Below are positions 11,786-22,645 of a stretch of 64,000 nucleotides of DNA, piece after piece (the stretch's first letter is position 1; each line of letters begins with the position of its first letter). Position numbers and translations under genes: made by a program. The notes under the pieces were generated by a model that did no database searches, had not been told where the DNA came from, and saw nothing but the letters and a program-made list of their open reading frames with translations. The stretch lies in contig JAJUPC010000231.1 of the NCBI GenBank assembly GCA_023614405.1, positions 471,586 through 535,585 on the forward strand, in the 5' to 3' direction. The stretch comes from Avena insularis (taxonomy: Eukaryota; Streptophyta; Magnoliopsida; Poales; Poaceae).

Positions 11786-12545
11786 GGAATTTAGAAAAAC
11801 TTTAAAAATAAAAAGTGTTTAAATTTGAATAACTAATTCAAAACCATTTTCTGTTTTTAAAAATAATTAATGTAACCATTTAAACTATGAACCATTTAGA
11901 ATTAAAAATGAATTAACTTATATTTTTTGAATATTAATTTGGAATTTAGAAAAACTTTAAACATAAAAAGTGTTTGCATTTGAATAAATAATTCAAAACC
12001 ATTTTCTGTTTTTAAAAAATAATTAATGTAACCATTTAAAATTAAAAATGAATTAACTTATATTTTTTGAATATTAATTTGGAATTTAGAAAAACTTTAA
12101 ACATAAAAAGTGTTTGGATTTGAATAACTATTTCAAAACCATTTTCTGTTTTTAAAAATAATTAATGTAACCATTTAAACTATGAACCATTTAAAATTAA
12201 TAATGAATTAACTTATATTTTTTGAATATTAATTTGGAATTTAGAAAAACTTTAAACATAAAAAGTGTCTGGATTTGAATAAATAATTCAAAACCATTTT
12301 CTATTTTTAAAAAATAATTAATGTAACCATTTAAACTATGAACCATTTAAAATTAAAAATGAATTAACTTATATTTTTTGAATATTAATTTGGAATTTAG
12401 AAAAACTTTAAACATAAAAAGTTTCTTGATTTGAATAAATAATTCAAAACCATTTTCTATTTTTAAATAATTCAAAACCATTTTCTGTGTTTTAATTTGG
12501 ATTTGAATTAACTTATATTTTTTATATATTAATGGGAGGGAAAAA
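11786..12545. repeat. AT-rich tandem array, about 155-bp units
   Basis: The phrase GGAATTTAGAAAAACTTTAAA recurs at 11786, 11941, 12081, 12236 and 12392, giving spacings of 155, 140, 155 and 156. The short unit lacks about 15 bp containing ACTATGAACC. Units also share TTCAAAACCATTTTCT and AATAATTAATGTAACC. No coding capacity is seen. Confidence 0.8.
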
Positions 12546-12707
12546 AGGACGGGAAATAATCGGCGGAAAGAAAAATTTATTAGGATAGAACTGGAATTAA
12601 AGTACATAACGCAACTAACACAAAGTTACATAGAAGAACTGAAAATTAAGATACATGGCCAGATTAAGCCACAATCGGCCGAACTTGTTTTGCAATGTTG
12701 GAGTGAT

Positions 12708-13248
12708 TCAGTCATGCTCCTGCCTACACCTGTAATACTCGCCACTGTAGTCGTCGTACTCGCCGCGGCCGTCGTCGCTGTCGTCGTCGGGGTCGCCGTA
12801 GTTGAAACTTGAAGGCTGAGTACGAGTGGGCTGTACTTGAGGGTAGTGCAGGCGGGGGCTATAGTCAGTGGCCGTGTCGTAGGCCATGACGCTCTGGAGA
12901 GTCCGACCGCGCCACAACAACCGACGGTCGGCCTCGTTGAAGTTCGGAGGAGGTGGGCCATCCTCCTCATGCCTGGCGAGCGCCCTCTCACGCCGATCCA
13001 CGAAGAAGGCTTCCCAAGTCGGGAAATAATCGGGATGCCATCTGGGATTCCTCCGTTCCTCCGGCGTGAGCTCGAAATAGTAGTGGTTCGTGATGGCCAT
13101 CCGACGCGCCACACCTAGAGGGACAGGAGGAACCGGCACGCCTCCGACGCCAAAGATCCGGCCGCCAGGGGACACGGTAGCCAGTGAGCGAGGGGTCGGC
13201 GCAAAGCGCCTCCACCTCCCTAGGAGTTAGTGCTACGGTGGAAGTCAT
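12708..13248 (-). pseudogene. Unknown ORF carried inside the CACTA
   Basis: The ATG at 13246-13248 opens a frame starting MTSTVALTPREVEAL. Near 13130 a one-base shift moves it into a second frame that continues to the stop at 12708, for about 180 residues in all. The second part has a Trp/Pro-rich core (LTPEERRNPRWHPD, TWEAFF), a GPPPPNFNEADRR stretch and a strongly acidic tail (DPDDDSDDGRGEYDD). There is no signal peptide or membrane segment. A TATATATA box lies about 65 bp upstream on the same strand. I do not recognise a named family; similar proteins appear, from memory only, in other Triticeae repeats. It is not part of the standard two-gene CACTA set. Function unknown. Confidence 0.5.
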
Positions 13249-13313
13249 GGGAAAGAGTGATGAGGTTGCAGATATGAGTCTAGAGATGTGCAATGACAAT
13301 GGAGGCCAACCCT

Positions 13314-13325
13314 ACATATATATAG
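13314..13325 (-). promoter_or_regulatory. TATA box for the unknown ORF
   Basis: TATATATA on the minus strand, about 65-75 bp before the ATG at 13248, a normal plant core-promoter spacing allowing for a short leader. Confidence 0.45.
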
Positions 13326-13411
13326 TGAGAAATGGCAGGAAGATAACTGGAGGGAAGAACTGGTGGGAGAAATGCCGGCAAAAAATGGCGGGAAGAAAAA
13401 TGGCTCATTTA

Positions 13412-16400
13412 GAACTTGCATTGGATATCTGAAGAAACCACATATTGTGAGTCTAAAATGATTTTTTCAAAAAATCACGGGCGATAGATCATGTACCTGC
13501 AGTATAAATCGGACCCGCTTCCTTCCGATTCAGCAGACATTTGTCCTTTTTACCCGGGATGGACGAAAAGGTTTGAGATGTCCCGGTTGGGAGATAGTCC
13601 ATGTAAGGTGGTCTAGTATTTTAGGAAAATGGGACGGTAGCATTCTGAAACGGCATTTTGGTGGTTACTTCACAAAACGACCCATTTTTTGCGCTCGGAA
13701 AATGGAAAAGGTCTTTTCCGTGCGACAAAAAGGAAAACTTCCTCCTGCAACATTGTTCTCCATACCAATGTCCACCAGCATGCATAATATGGGCACAACA
13801 TCACAAACTATGTCGTGATTCAGCACATAACATCGGTCATTTGGACCGAAAGCCATGAAACCTCGAACATGATAGGTCATTTTGTGAAGTTTTTTCAAAA
13901 CATGATCAATATACCAAGTCTGGTATTTTTTCCTTTCAACTATGTCACATAATATGACACCACGCGAAGGATTTTCATTGTTCGGATTTTTTTTGAATTT
14001 ATTATGCCCGTTTTGAATTATCTGAATTTCTAACTATGGTCGAACTGGTGTGCATGAAGATAGGGGACGAGCATCGTTAGAACTTGCATTGGATCTCTGA
14101 AGAAACCACATATTACGAGTTTAAAAATGATTTTTTCAAAAAATCATGGGCGATAGATCATGTACCTGCAGTATAAATCGGACCCACTTCCTTTCCGATT
14201 CATTAGACATTTGTCCTTTTTACCCGGGATGGACGAAAAGGTTTGAGATGTCCCGGTTGGGAGATAGTCCATGTAAGGTGGTCTAGTATTTTAGGAAAAT
14301 GGGACGGTAGCATTCTGAAACGACATTTTGGTGGTTACTTCATAAAACGACCTGTTTTTTGCACTCCGAAAATGGAAAAGGGCTTTTCCGTGCGACAAAA
14401 AGGAAAACTTCCTCCTGCAACATTGTTCTCTATACCAATGTCCACACGCATGTATAATATGGTCACAAAATCACAAACTATGACGTGATTCAGCACATAA
14501 CATCGGTCATTTGGACCGAAAGCCATGAAACCTCGAACATGATAGGTCATTTTGTGAAGGTTTTTTCGAAACATGATCAATATACCAAGTCTGGTAATTT
14601 TCCTTTCAACTATGTCACATAATATGACACCACGCGAAGGATTTTCATTGTTCGGATTTTTTTTGAATTTATTATGCCTGTTTTGAATTATCTGAATTTC
14701 TAACTATGATCGAACCGGTGTGCATGAAGATAGGGGACGAGCATCGTTAGAACTTGCATTGGATCTCTGAAGAAACCACATATTGCGAGTTTAAAAATGA
14801 TTTTTTCAAAAAATCAAGGGCGATAGATCATGTACATGTAGTATAAATCGGACCCACTTCCTACCGATTCAGCAGACATTTGTCCTTTTTACCCGGGATG
14901 GACGAAAAGGTTTGAGATGTCCCGATTGGGAGATAGTCCATGTAAGGTGATCTAGTATTTTATGAAAATGGGACGGTAGCATTATGAAACGGCATTTTGG
15001 TGGTTACTTCACAAAACGACCCATTTTTTGCGCTCGTAAAATGGAAAAGGGCTTTTCCGTACGACAAAAAGGAAAACTTCCTCCTGCAACATTGTTCTCC
15101 ATACCAATGTCCACACGCATGCATAATATGGGCACAACATGACAAACTATGCTGTGATTCAGCACATAACATCGGTCATTTGGACCGAAAGCCATGAAAC
15201 CTCGAACATGATAGGTCATTTTGTGAAGGTTTTTTTGAAAAATGATCAATATACCAAGTCTGGTATTTTTCCTTTCAACTATGTCACATAATATGACACC
15301 AAGCGAAGGATTTTCATTGTTCGAATTTTTTTTGAATTTATTATGCCCGTTTTGAGTTATCTCAATTTCTAACTATGGTCGAACCGGTGTGCATGAAGAT
15401 AGGGGACGAGCATCGTTAGAACTTGCATTGGATCTCTGAAGAAACCATATATTACGAGTCTAAAAATGATTTTTTCAAAAAATCACGGGCGATAGATCAT
15501 GTACCTGTAGTACAAATCGGACCCACTTCCTACCGATTCGGCAGACATTTGTCCTTTTTACCCGGGATGGACGAAAATGTTTGAGATGTCCCGGTTGGGA
15601 GATAGTCCATGTAAGGTGGTCTAGTATTTTATGAAAATGGGACGGTAGCATTCTGAAACGGCATTTTGGTGGTTACTTCACAAAACGACCCGTTTTTGCG
15701 CTCGGAAAATGGAAAAGGGCTTTTCCGTGCGACAAAAAGGAAAACTTCCTCCTGCAACATTGTTCTCCATACCAATTCTCACACGCATGCATAATATGGG
15801 CACAACATGTCAAACTATGCCGTGATTCAGCACATAACATCGGTCATTTGGACCGAAAGCCATGAAACCTCGAACATGATAGGTCATTTTGTGAAGGTTT
15901 TTTCGAAACATGATCAATATACCAAGTCTGGTATTTTTCCTATCAACTATGTCACATAATATGACACCACGTGAAGGATTTTCATTGTTCGGATTTTTTT
16001 TGAATTTATTATGCCCGTTTTGAATTATCTGAATTTCTAACTATGGTCGAACTGGTGTGCATGAAGATAGGGGACGAGCATCGTTAGAACTTGCATTGGA
16101 TCTCTGAAGAAACCACATATTGCGAGTCTAAAAATGATTTTTTCAAAAAATCACGGGCGATAGATCATGTACCTGTAGTACAAACCGGACCCACTTCCTC
16201 CCGATTCGGCAAACATTTGTCCTTTTTACCCGGGATGGACGAAAAGGTTTGAGATGTCCCGGTTGGGAGATAGTCCATGTAAGGTGGTCTAGTATTTTAG
16301 GAAAATGGGACGGTAGCATTCTGAAATGGCATTTTGGTGGTTACTTCAAAAAACGACCCGTTTTTTGCGCTCGGAAAATGGAAAAGGGCTTTTCCGTGCG

Positions 16401-17005
16401 ACAAAAAGGAAAACTTCCTCCTGCAACATTGTTCTCCATACCAATGTCCATGCATGCATAATATGGGCACAACATCATAAACTATGCCGTGATTCAGCAC
16501 ATAACATCGGTCATTTGGACCGAAAGCCATGAAACCTCGAACATGATAGGTCATTTTGTGAAGGTTTTTTCGAAACATGATCAATATACCAAGTATGGTA
16601 TTTTACTTTCAACTATGTAACATAATATGACACCACACGAAGGATTTTCATTGTTCGGATTGTTTTTGAATTTATTATGCCCGTTTTGAATTATCTAAAT
16701 TTCTAACTATGGTCGAACCTGTGTGCATGAAGATAGGGGACGAGCATCGTTAGAACTTACATTGGATCTCTGAAGAAACCACATATTGCGAGTCTAAAAA
16801 CGATTTTTTCAAAAAATCACGGGCGATAGACCATGTACCTGTAGTACAAACCGGACCCACTTTCTGCCGATTCGGCAGACATTTGTCCTTTTTACCCGGG
16901 ATGGACGAAAAGGTTTGAGATGTCCCGGTTGGGAGATAGTCCATGTAAGGTGGTCTAGTATTTTAGGAAAATGGGACGGATTTTCATTGTTCGGATTTTC
17001 AATAT
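13412..17005. repeat. Tandem array of 668-bp units (5.3 copies)
   Basis: Unit starts, marked by GAACTTGCATTGG, are at 13412, 14080, 14750, 15419, 16087 and 16753 (periods 668, 670, 669, 668, 666). The sixth unit breaks at about 16979 and jumps to ATTTTCATTGTTCGGATTTT from later in the unit, so it has an internal deletion. Each unit carries the hairpins GATTTTTTCAAAAAATC and TCGGTCATTTGGACCGA. Units 1-3 contain GTATAAATCGGACC, changed to TACAAAT in later units. Frames of about 81 codons open on both strands in several units but are broken in others, so I do not call genes. Confidence 0.95.
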
Positions 17006-17012
17006 ACTAAAG

Positions 17013-17250
17013 GTTCATCTTTAGTCCCGGTTGGAGGGATTTCGGCAGGCTGGGCCAGGCAGCACTAATGATAGGGGTGAGTGTCGACATTATGTCATGC
17101 AACATGTACCTTGTCCTGAATGGTGTCACCAACCGGGACTAAAGATGAACCTTTAGTCCCGGTTGGAGACACCAACCGGGACAAAACACGAGTCAGCACT
17201 AATAATAGGGGTGAGTGTCGACATTATTTCGTAAGTGTCGACACTATGCT
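17013..17250. repeat. CCGGGAC inverted repeats and GCACTAAT direct repeats
   Basis: CTTTAGTCCCGGTTGG and its inverse occur around 17025, 17132 and 17155. The direct repeat GCACTAATRATAGGGGTGAG appears near 17072 and 17196, each time followed by TGTCGACATTAT. The latter contains CACTA but lacks the usual A-rich start of a terminus. Confidence 0.6.
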
Positions 17251-17263
17251 GAGCTGCTTGTAC

Positions 17264-17272
17264 TATAAATAG
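17264..17272 (+). promoter_or_regulatory. TATA box upstream of small-ORF array
   Basis: TATAAATAG, a consensus plant TATA box, 48 bp before the first ATG of the 167-bp repeats. It is on the strand opposite to the two large CACTA genes. Confidence 0.5.
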
Positions 17273-17319
17273 GCATCCTTTTGAGTCCAGTCCTCCAGCC
17301 AGTTTGAGGCATCTCCAAG

Positions 17320-17412
17320 ATGGTTTTCGAGAGCAGGGACACCACTACGGCCAGTTTCAGGGAGATGCCGACGGAGCCTAGTCCTCTGGCATCTCCGAGA
17401 AACTGGTCATAG
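17320..17412 (+). CDS. Small ORF, 30 residues, first of three
   Basis: Opens MVFESRDTTTASF and ends SPRNWS before TAG. It is hydrophilic, Thr/Ser/Pro/Glu-rich, with no signal peptide or membrane segment. It is the first ATG after a TATA box. No family is recognised. The same start and end motifs recur in the next two units, which is the only evidence for coding. Confidence 0.3.
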   Translation: MVFESRDTTTASFREMPTEPSPLASPRNWS

Positions 17413-17486
17413 AGGCACTACCTAATATGTGAAATTAGTTAGCTCCCGGGCGTATTGATCTAGTTAGAGAAGTTACAAGCTGCAAG

Positions 17487-17573
17487 ATGGTTTTCGAGAG
17501 AAGGGACACCACTACGGCCAGTTTCAAGGAGATGCCGACGGAGCCCAGTCCTCCGGCATCTCCGAGAAACTAG
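17487..17573 (+). CDS. Small ORF, 28 residues, second of three
   Basis: Opens MVFERRDTTTASF and ends SPRN at TAG, two codons earlier than the first copy because TGG became TAG. Its differences from unit one are single-base substitutions and the frame is unchanged. Confidence 0.3.
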   Translation: MVFERRDTTTASFKEMPTEPSPPASPRN

Positions 17574-17653
17574 TCATAGAGGCACTCCCTAATATGTGAA
17601 ATTAGTTAGCTCCCAGGTGTATTGATCTAGTTATAGAAGTTACAAGCTGCAAG

Positions 17654-17740
17654 ATGGTTTTCGAGAGTAGGGACACCACCGACCGATTTCAGGAGATGCC
17701 GCGGATCCAGTCCTCCACATCTCCAAGAAACTGGTCATAG
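17654..17740 (+). CDS. Small ORF, 28 residues, third of three
   Basis: Opens MVFESRDTT and ends SPRNWS at TAG. The middle differs from units one and two by several small deletions that net minus six bases, so the C-terminal motif comes back in frame. That could be selection or chance. Confidence 0.3.
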   Translation: MVFESRDTTDRFQEMPRIQSSTSPRNWS

Positions 17741-18030
17741 AGGCACTCCTAATATGTGACTGCTGCGTTTGGAGATCAGATCTTAATGGTAAGTACGAAT
17801 CAGGACAACTTCTTCATAGTCCCGGTCCAGCCACAAAACGGGACTAACACTCAAGACATTTATTAATATTAAAAACTGAGACTACAAAACTGGGACTAAA
17901 GGCCCCCCTATATATAGTCCTGGTCAAGCCACAAACCGCGAAAGATATCCTTCGGTGAAGCCACAAACCGCGAAAGACATGAACTAGAGTTACATAATAT
18001 GAGCATGAACTTCTTGGCATATGTCCTTCC

Positions 18031-21000
18031 TTATGATCGCTTCAGACGTAACCATGGAGTATCTTCTTTACTTAACGGAATGCTTGGGTCAGTTTTCACT
18101 ATGAAGGGCGGAATTTCATCAAACTTATTATAATGTTTTGACATGTCTGTCTTGTCCTCGATTCCCATGATGTTTCTTTTCCCTGAAAGAACTATGTGAC
18201 GCTTTGGCTCATCATATGATGTATTCGTTTGCATATTTTTTCTTTTTTTGATCGGAGGACATGTCCTTCACATAGAAAACCTGAGACACAACATTGGCTA
18301 GGACGAATGGTTCATCCCTATAACCAAGATTGTTGAGATCCACTGTTGTCATTTCGTACAACTAGTCTATCTTTACCCCTTCCCCATTCAGGTTGACCCA
18401 TTTGCAGCGAAACAAAGGGACCTTAAAAGAGACTCCATAGTCTAGTTCCCATATCTCCTCTATGTAACCATAATATGTGTCCTTTTTTCCATTCTCGTCT
18501 ATTGCATCAAAGCGGACACCACTATTTTGGTTGGTGCTCTTTTTATCTTGGGCGATCATGTAGAATATATTCCCATTTATTTCGTACCCTTGGAAATTCA
18601 ATACAGTAGAAGATGGTGACGCGGCCAACAAGTATAGGTGATCTCCAACAGTGGTGTCATTCAAGAGATGTGTCCGCATCCAACCACCAAAAGACTTCAT
18701 GTGATCATCTCTAATCAGTGATTCAGGCTTCCCCGGGTTTTTGGAGCGTAGAATATTCTTGTGTTCCTCGATATAAGGAGTTGCCAAGGTGGAATTATGT
18801 AGAACTGTGTAGTGTGCTTTAGTGAAAGAATCCCCGTCCCTACATATCATTGCTTTCTTTTCCAGCGTGCCTTTTCCACTTAGTCTTCCCTCATGCCGCG
18901 AGTCAGAAACACCAATCGGCTTAAGGTCAGGAATAAAGTCAACACAAAACTCAATGACCTCCTCTGTTCCATATCCCTTGGAGATGCTTCCTTCTGGTCT
19001 AGCACGGTTATGAACATATTTCTTTAAGACTCCCATGAACCTCTCAAAGGGGAACATATTGTGCAGAAATAACGGACCGAGAATGGCAATCTCTTCCACT
19101 AGGTGAACCAGGAGATGCGTCATAATATTGAAGAAGGATGGTGGGAACACCAATCCAAAACTAACAAGACATTGTACCACATTCTTCTGTAATCTTGGCA
19201 GAATATGTGGATTGATTACCTTCTGAGATATTGCATTGAGGAATGCACACAGCTTCACAATGGGTACTCGAACATTTTCCGGTAGAAGCACCCTCAATGC
19301 AATCGGAAGCAACTGCGTCATAATCACGTGACAGTCATGAGACTTCAGGTTTTGGAACTTTTTTCTGCCATATTTATTATCCCCTTTATATTAGATGAGA
19401 AGCCGGCGGCACCTTGATACTGTAAAGGACTTCAAAAAATATTTCCTTCTCTGCTTTGGTAAGAGCACAGCTGACACGACTTAAGTGACGCCCTTTATCC
19501 TTCTTGTTCTGTGTATGCATGTTCTTTGGGTCTTTCATAATTTGTTGGTCCTCCCGTGCTTCTAGTGTATCTTTTGTCTTCCCATACACGCCTAGGAATC
19601 CTAGCAGGTTCATGCAAAGATTCTTCGTCACGTGCATCACGTCGATTGAAGAGCGGACACGCAGGACTTTCCAATGGTAGCTCCCAAAATATAGATTTCT
19701 TCTTCCACATGGGTGCGTGTCCTGTAGCGACGTCGTTCGGAACTGATTGACCGCCGGGACCCTTTCCAAAGATTACTTCTATGTCCTTGACCCTACCAAA
19801 TACATCATCACCGGGGAGTTCGGGCTTCTTCCGGTGATCGCCTCACCTTTGAAATGCTTGCCTTTCTTTAAATGCAGGATGATTGGTGGAAGAAATCATT
19901 GATTCACCAGTACACAACCTTCTTGCATTTATGAAAATATGTACCTTCATCTTATCTAAGCGTGTGTGCATGCCTTATATCCCTTGTTTATGCATCTGAA
20001 AGGTTACTAAGAGTAGGCCAATCATTAATGGTTACGAATAACAACCCTCGTAGATCAAATGGCTCCTGTTTGTTCTCATCCCACGCACGTACACTTGGTT
20101 TGCTCCACAACGGTAAGAGTTCTTCAAATAATGGCCTAAGGTACACATCAATGTCGTTGCCCGGTTGCTTCGGGCCTTGGATGAGCACTGGCATCATAAT
20201 GAACTTACGCTTCATGCACAACCAAGGAGGCAGGTTGTAGATACATAGAGTCACGAGCCAGTCTTTGTATGCAGCTCTGCTCCCAAAAGGATTCATGCCA
20301 TCCGTACTTAGACCAAACCATAAGTTCCTTCCATCACACCGCAAAGTCAGGAAGTCTCTCGATTTTTCTCCACTGTGACCCATCAGCAGGGTGTCTCAAC
20401 TTCCCGTCTTTCTTACGGTCTTCTTTGTGCCGTCGCAACAACCTGGCATGCTCTTTGTTTCTGAACATGCGTTTCAACCTTGGTATTATAGGAGCATACC
20501 ACATAACCTTAGCAGGAACCCTCTTTCGGAGGGGCTCTCCCTCAACATCACCAGGGTCATCTCGTCTGATTTTATACCGCAACGCATTGCATACCGGGCA
20601 TTTATCTAAATTCTCATACTCCTTACCGCGGTAGAGGATGCAGTCATTAATGCATGCATGTATATTTTGCACATCTAATCCTAGAGGACAAAGTGTCTTG
20701 TTTGCTTCGTATGTACTCTCGGGAGGTTCGTTATGTTTTGGAAACTCCGGCTTCATTATTTTCAGCATCTTTTCAAATGAGGAGTCAGTTAGACCACACT
20801 CTGCCTTCCATCACAACAATTCCAGTGTGGTACTGAGCTTTGTTCTGCCATCTTCACAATTTGGGTACAACAATTTCTTGTGATCTTCTAACATGCCCTC
20901 TAACTTCAACTTCTCATTTTCTGTTTCACAGTCTTGCTTTGCATCAGAAATGACCCTACCAAGTTCATCAGCCGGCTCATCTGATGCCCGTTCTTAACCT

Positions 21001-21362
21001 CCTTCCTCTCCATTGTCTTTCATTGCAGTATCACTGTATTCAGGAAACATATGATGATAGTTGTTATCATCATCTTCTTCTTCACCATCTTCCATCATAA
21101 CCCCTATTTCCCCGTGCTTGGTCCAGCAATTATAGTTGGGCATGAAACCTTTCATAATTAGGTGGCCGCGAATGATTTTCGAGGAAGAGTACTCCTTGTT
21201 GTTCCGACATTGAACACATGGACAACGTATAAAACCATTCTCTTTGTTTGTCGTAGCCACATCGATAAATTTATCCACGCCTTTCATACACCCGGCTATG
21301 CGCCGGTCACCGTACATCCATTCCCGACCATTCATCTGCATCATATAAGTAAGTTTATCCAA
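18031..21362 (-). pseudogene. CACTA TNP2-like transposase
   Basis: Catalyses CACTA excision and insertion in intact relatives. The N-terminus has the transposase-associated domain (GREWMYGDRR, then CPCVQC). The central TNP2/Transposase_21 core follows (CPLGLDVQNIHACINDCILY, RFGLSTDGMNPFG-like, FVTINDWP, GPGGQS), then the DUF4218/DUF4216 C-terminal part (KSHDCHVIMTQLLP read with a shift, FPFERFMGVLKKYV, YEINGN, FRCKW). In-frame stops lie at 20994-20996, 20811-20813 and 18362-18364; frameshifts lie near 20343, 19990, 19405, 19350 and in an A-run near 18240. The order and spacing of motifs are otherwise complete, so this was a full-length gene. Its TATA box is at 21656-21662. Confidence 0.85.
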
Positions 21363-21655
21363 AAACAGGACCTCATAAATAGTGAAATGACCAATTCACA
21401 TTGACACATGCATTGTATCAATGACAGAGAAAAGATAAGATTGCTAACCTCGATCGAGGGAAATAAAGAGGAGAAAGCTCAAGTGCGTCTCGGACACCTT
21501 CTATATTTTTGTTCTATGAGAAATTGAACGGTATTATTCACTCAAACATTTCATCAAACACCTTGAATGCATGCATAGGGTAAAAAAACTAGAACACCCC
21601 TCACACCTTCCACCAAGAGAAAAAACAGAGTGGAGGCAGAGGGCTGGGGTGTTGC

Positions 21656-21662
21656 ATTTATA
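21656..21662 (-). promoter_or_regulatory. TATA box of CACTA transposase gene
   Basis: TATAAAT on the minus strand, between the right subterminal array and the transposase ATG about 295 bp downstream. A plausible 5' UTR intron donor (GAGGTTAGC) lies near 21448. Confidence 0.5.
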
Positions 21663-21669
21663 GAGGGCG

Positions 21670-21861
21670 GGAGCATACGTCCCGGTTTGTAACACAAACC
21701 GGGACTAAAGGTGTGTGTTACAAACCGGGACGTATGCCCCCTTATCAACCGGGACGCATGCCTCCGAACCGGGACGCGTGCCAGCATTAGTCCCGGTTGG
21801 TGGCGCAACCGGGACTAATGCTCTGAGGGGGCGCGAACGGATGGCCTGTTTTCTAATAGTG
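21670..21861. repeat. CACTA right terminus and subterminal repeats
   Basis: At least five CCCGGTT/AACCGGGAC copies, several as hairpins with TTGTAACACAA or TGGTGGCGC loops, followed by GGCCTGTTTTCTAATAGTG. The last bases are the inverse of CACTATTAGAAAAC. Confidence 0.8.
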
Positions 21862-22645
21862 TACATACTAAGTGGGAAAGAGAAGCTAAAATTGCTAAAA
21901 ACAATACTGTTTGTACTATTACCACCACCAATATTTATGCTAGTGGACCACAAGAAGTCCCAATTCCTCCTACAATAATGCCTGAGTCTACCAACTGTGA
22001 TGCTAAGATTGATTTTGATCTTGATGGTTGCAATATTTCTGAAGTGATTATGTTCCTACAAAATCTTGCTAGAAGTCCTAATGCTAGTGATATGAATATG
22101 GCTTTCACCAAACATATTACATATCTCTCATTAAAATGAAGGAAGAAAAATTGAAAAACAAAGCTTCTATTCCTAGGAAAGTAGAAGATAGTTGGGAACA
22201 CATCATTAATATACAAGTGAATGACTTCGATCTCAAAGCTTCATGTGACCTTGGTTCTAGTGTCTCTATTATGCCTAGAAATATTTATGAAATGCTTGAT
22301 TTGCCACCTTTGGAAGATTCTTATAGATGTCCCACTTGATGATAATGCTAAGAAGAAACTTATGGGGAGTGTTCATGATGTTCTTATTATGGTTAATAAT
22401 GCCTATGTCCCTGTTGACTTCTATGTTTTGGATATTGAATACAATGCTTCTTGTCCTAATACTTTGGGAAGACCTTTTCTTAGAACTATTGGTGCCATTA
22501 TTGATATGAAAGAAGGCACCATTAAATATCAATTTCCATTAAGAAAGGTATTGAACACTTCACTACGAGGAGAGAGAAGTTACCTTTTTCTCCTCCTTTG
22601 AAAGCAAGGTTTGATGTTAATGCTTCTTCATTTGAAAATACTTGA
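21862..22645 (+). pseudogene. Athila-like Gypsy gag end and aspartic protease
   Basis: The first 270 bases continue a gag-like frame (KWERE, IAKNN). A one-base loss in the A-run at about 22132 shifts into the protease region: CDLGSSVSIMP carries the catalytic Asp of the D-[LT]-G motif, followed, after another shift near 22325, by SCPNTLGRPFLRT. The frame then ends at TGA 22643-22645. No reverse transcriptase, RNase H or integrase follows; 3' UTR begins at once. This fits a non-autonomous gag-protease derivative, with pol presumably supplied by relatives (inference). Confidence 0.75.

Larger units (their letters stand above)
17319..17760 (+). repeat. Tandem array of 167-bp units (2.6 copies)
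   Basis: GATGGTTTTCGAGAG begins units at 17319, 17486 and 17653, exactly 167 bp apart. Each unit contains a short ORF followed by a spacer with AATATGTGA. The third unit ends early, near 17760, and a splice-donor-like GGTAAGTA follows at 17788. Confidence 0.85.
5336..21861 (-). mobile_element. CACTA (En/Spm, DTC) transposon
   Basis: The right end reads, in reverse complement, CACTATTAGAAAAC; the left end reads AACTACCAGTAGAAAA, a degenerate version. Both ends carry subterminal arrays of the CCCGGTT/AACCGGGAC inverted repeat typical of Triticeae CACTA elements. Two large minus-strand genes match the standard pair for this superfamily: a TNP2-like transposase (18031-21362) and a Transposase_24-type protein (5805-9610). 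The element lies in the gag of an Athila-like Gypsy; flanking bases at both ends can be read as continuous gag. The three flanking bases (CTG left, TAC right) do not match as a target duplication. Interior copies of the CCGGGAC array leave room for a nested second CACTA. Confidence 0.75.

Noticed and set aside
13573..16584. About 81-codon frames repeated in the 668-bp array on both strands
   Set aside because: They are open in some units and broken in others and exist on both strands, as expected by chance in a repeated unit.
13412..17005. Possible CRISPR-like array
   Set aside because: Units are 668 bp and fully repeated with no unique spacers; the setting is a plant transposon.
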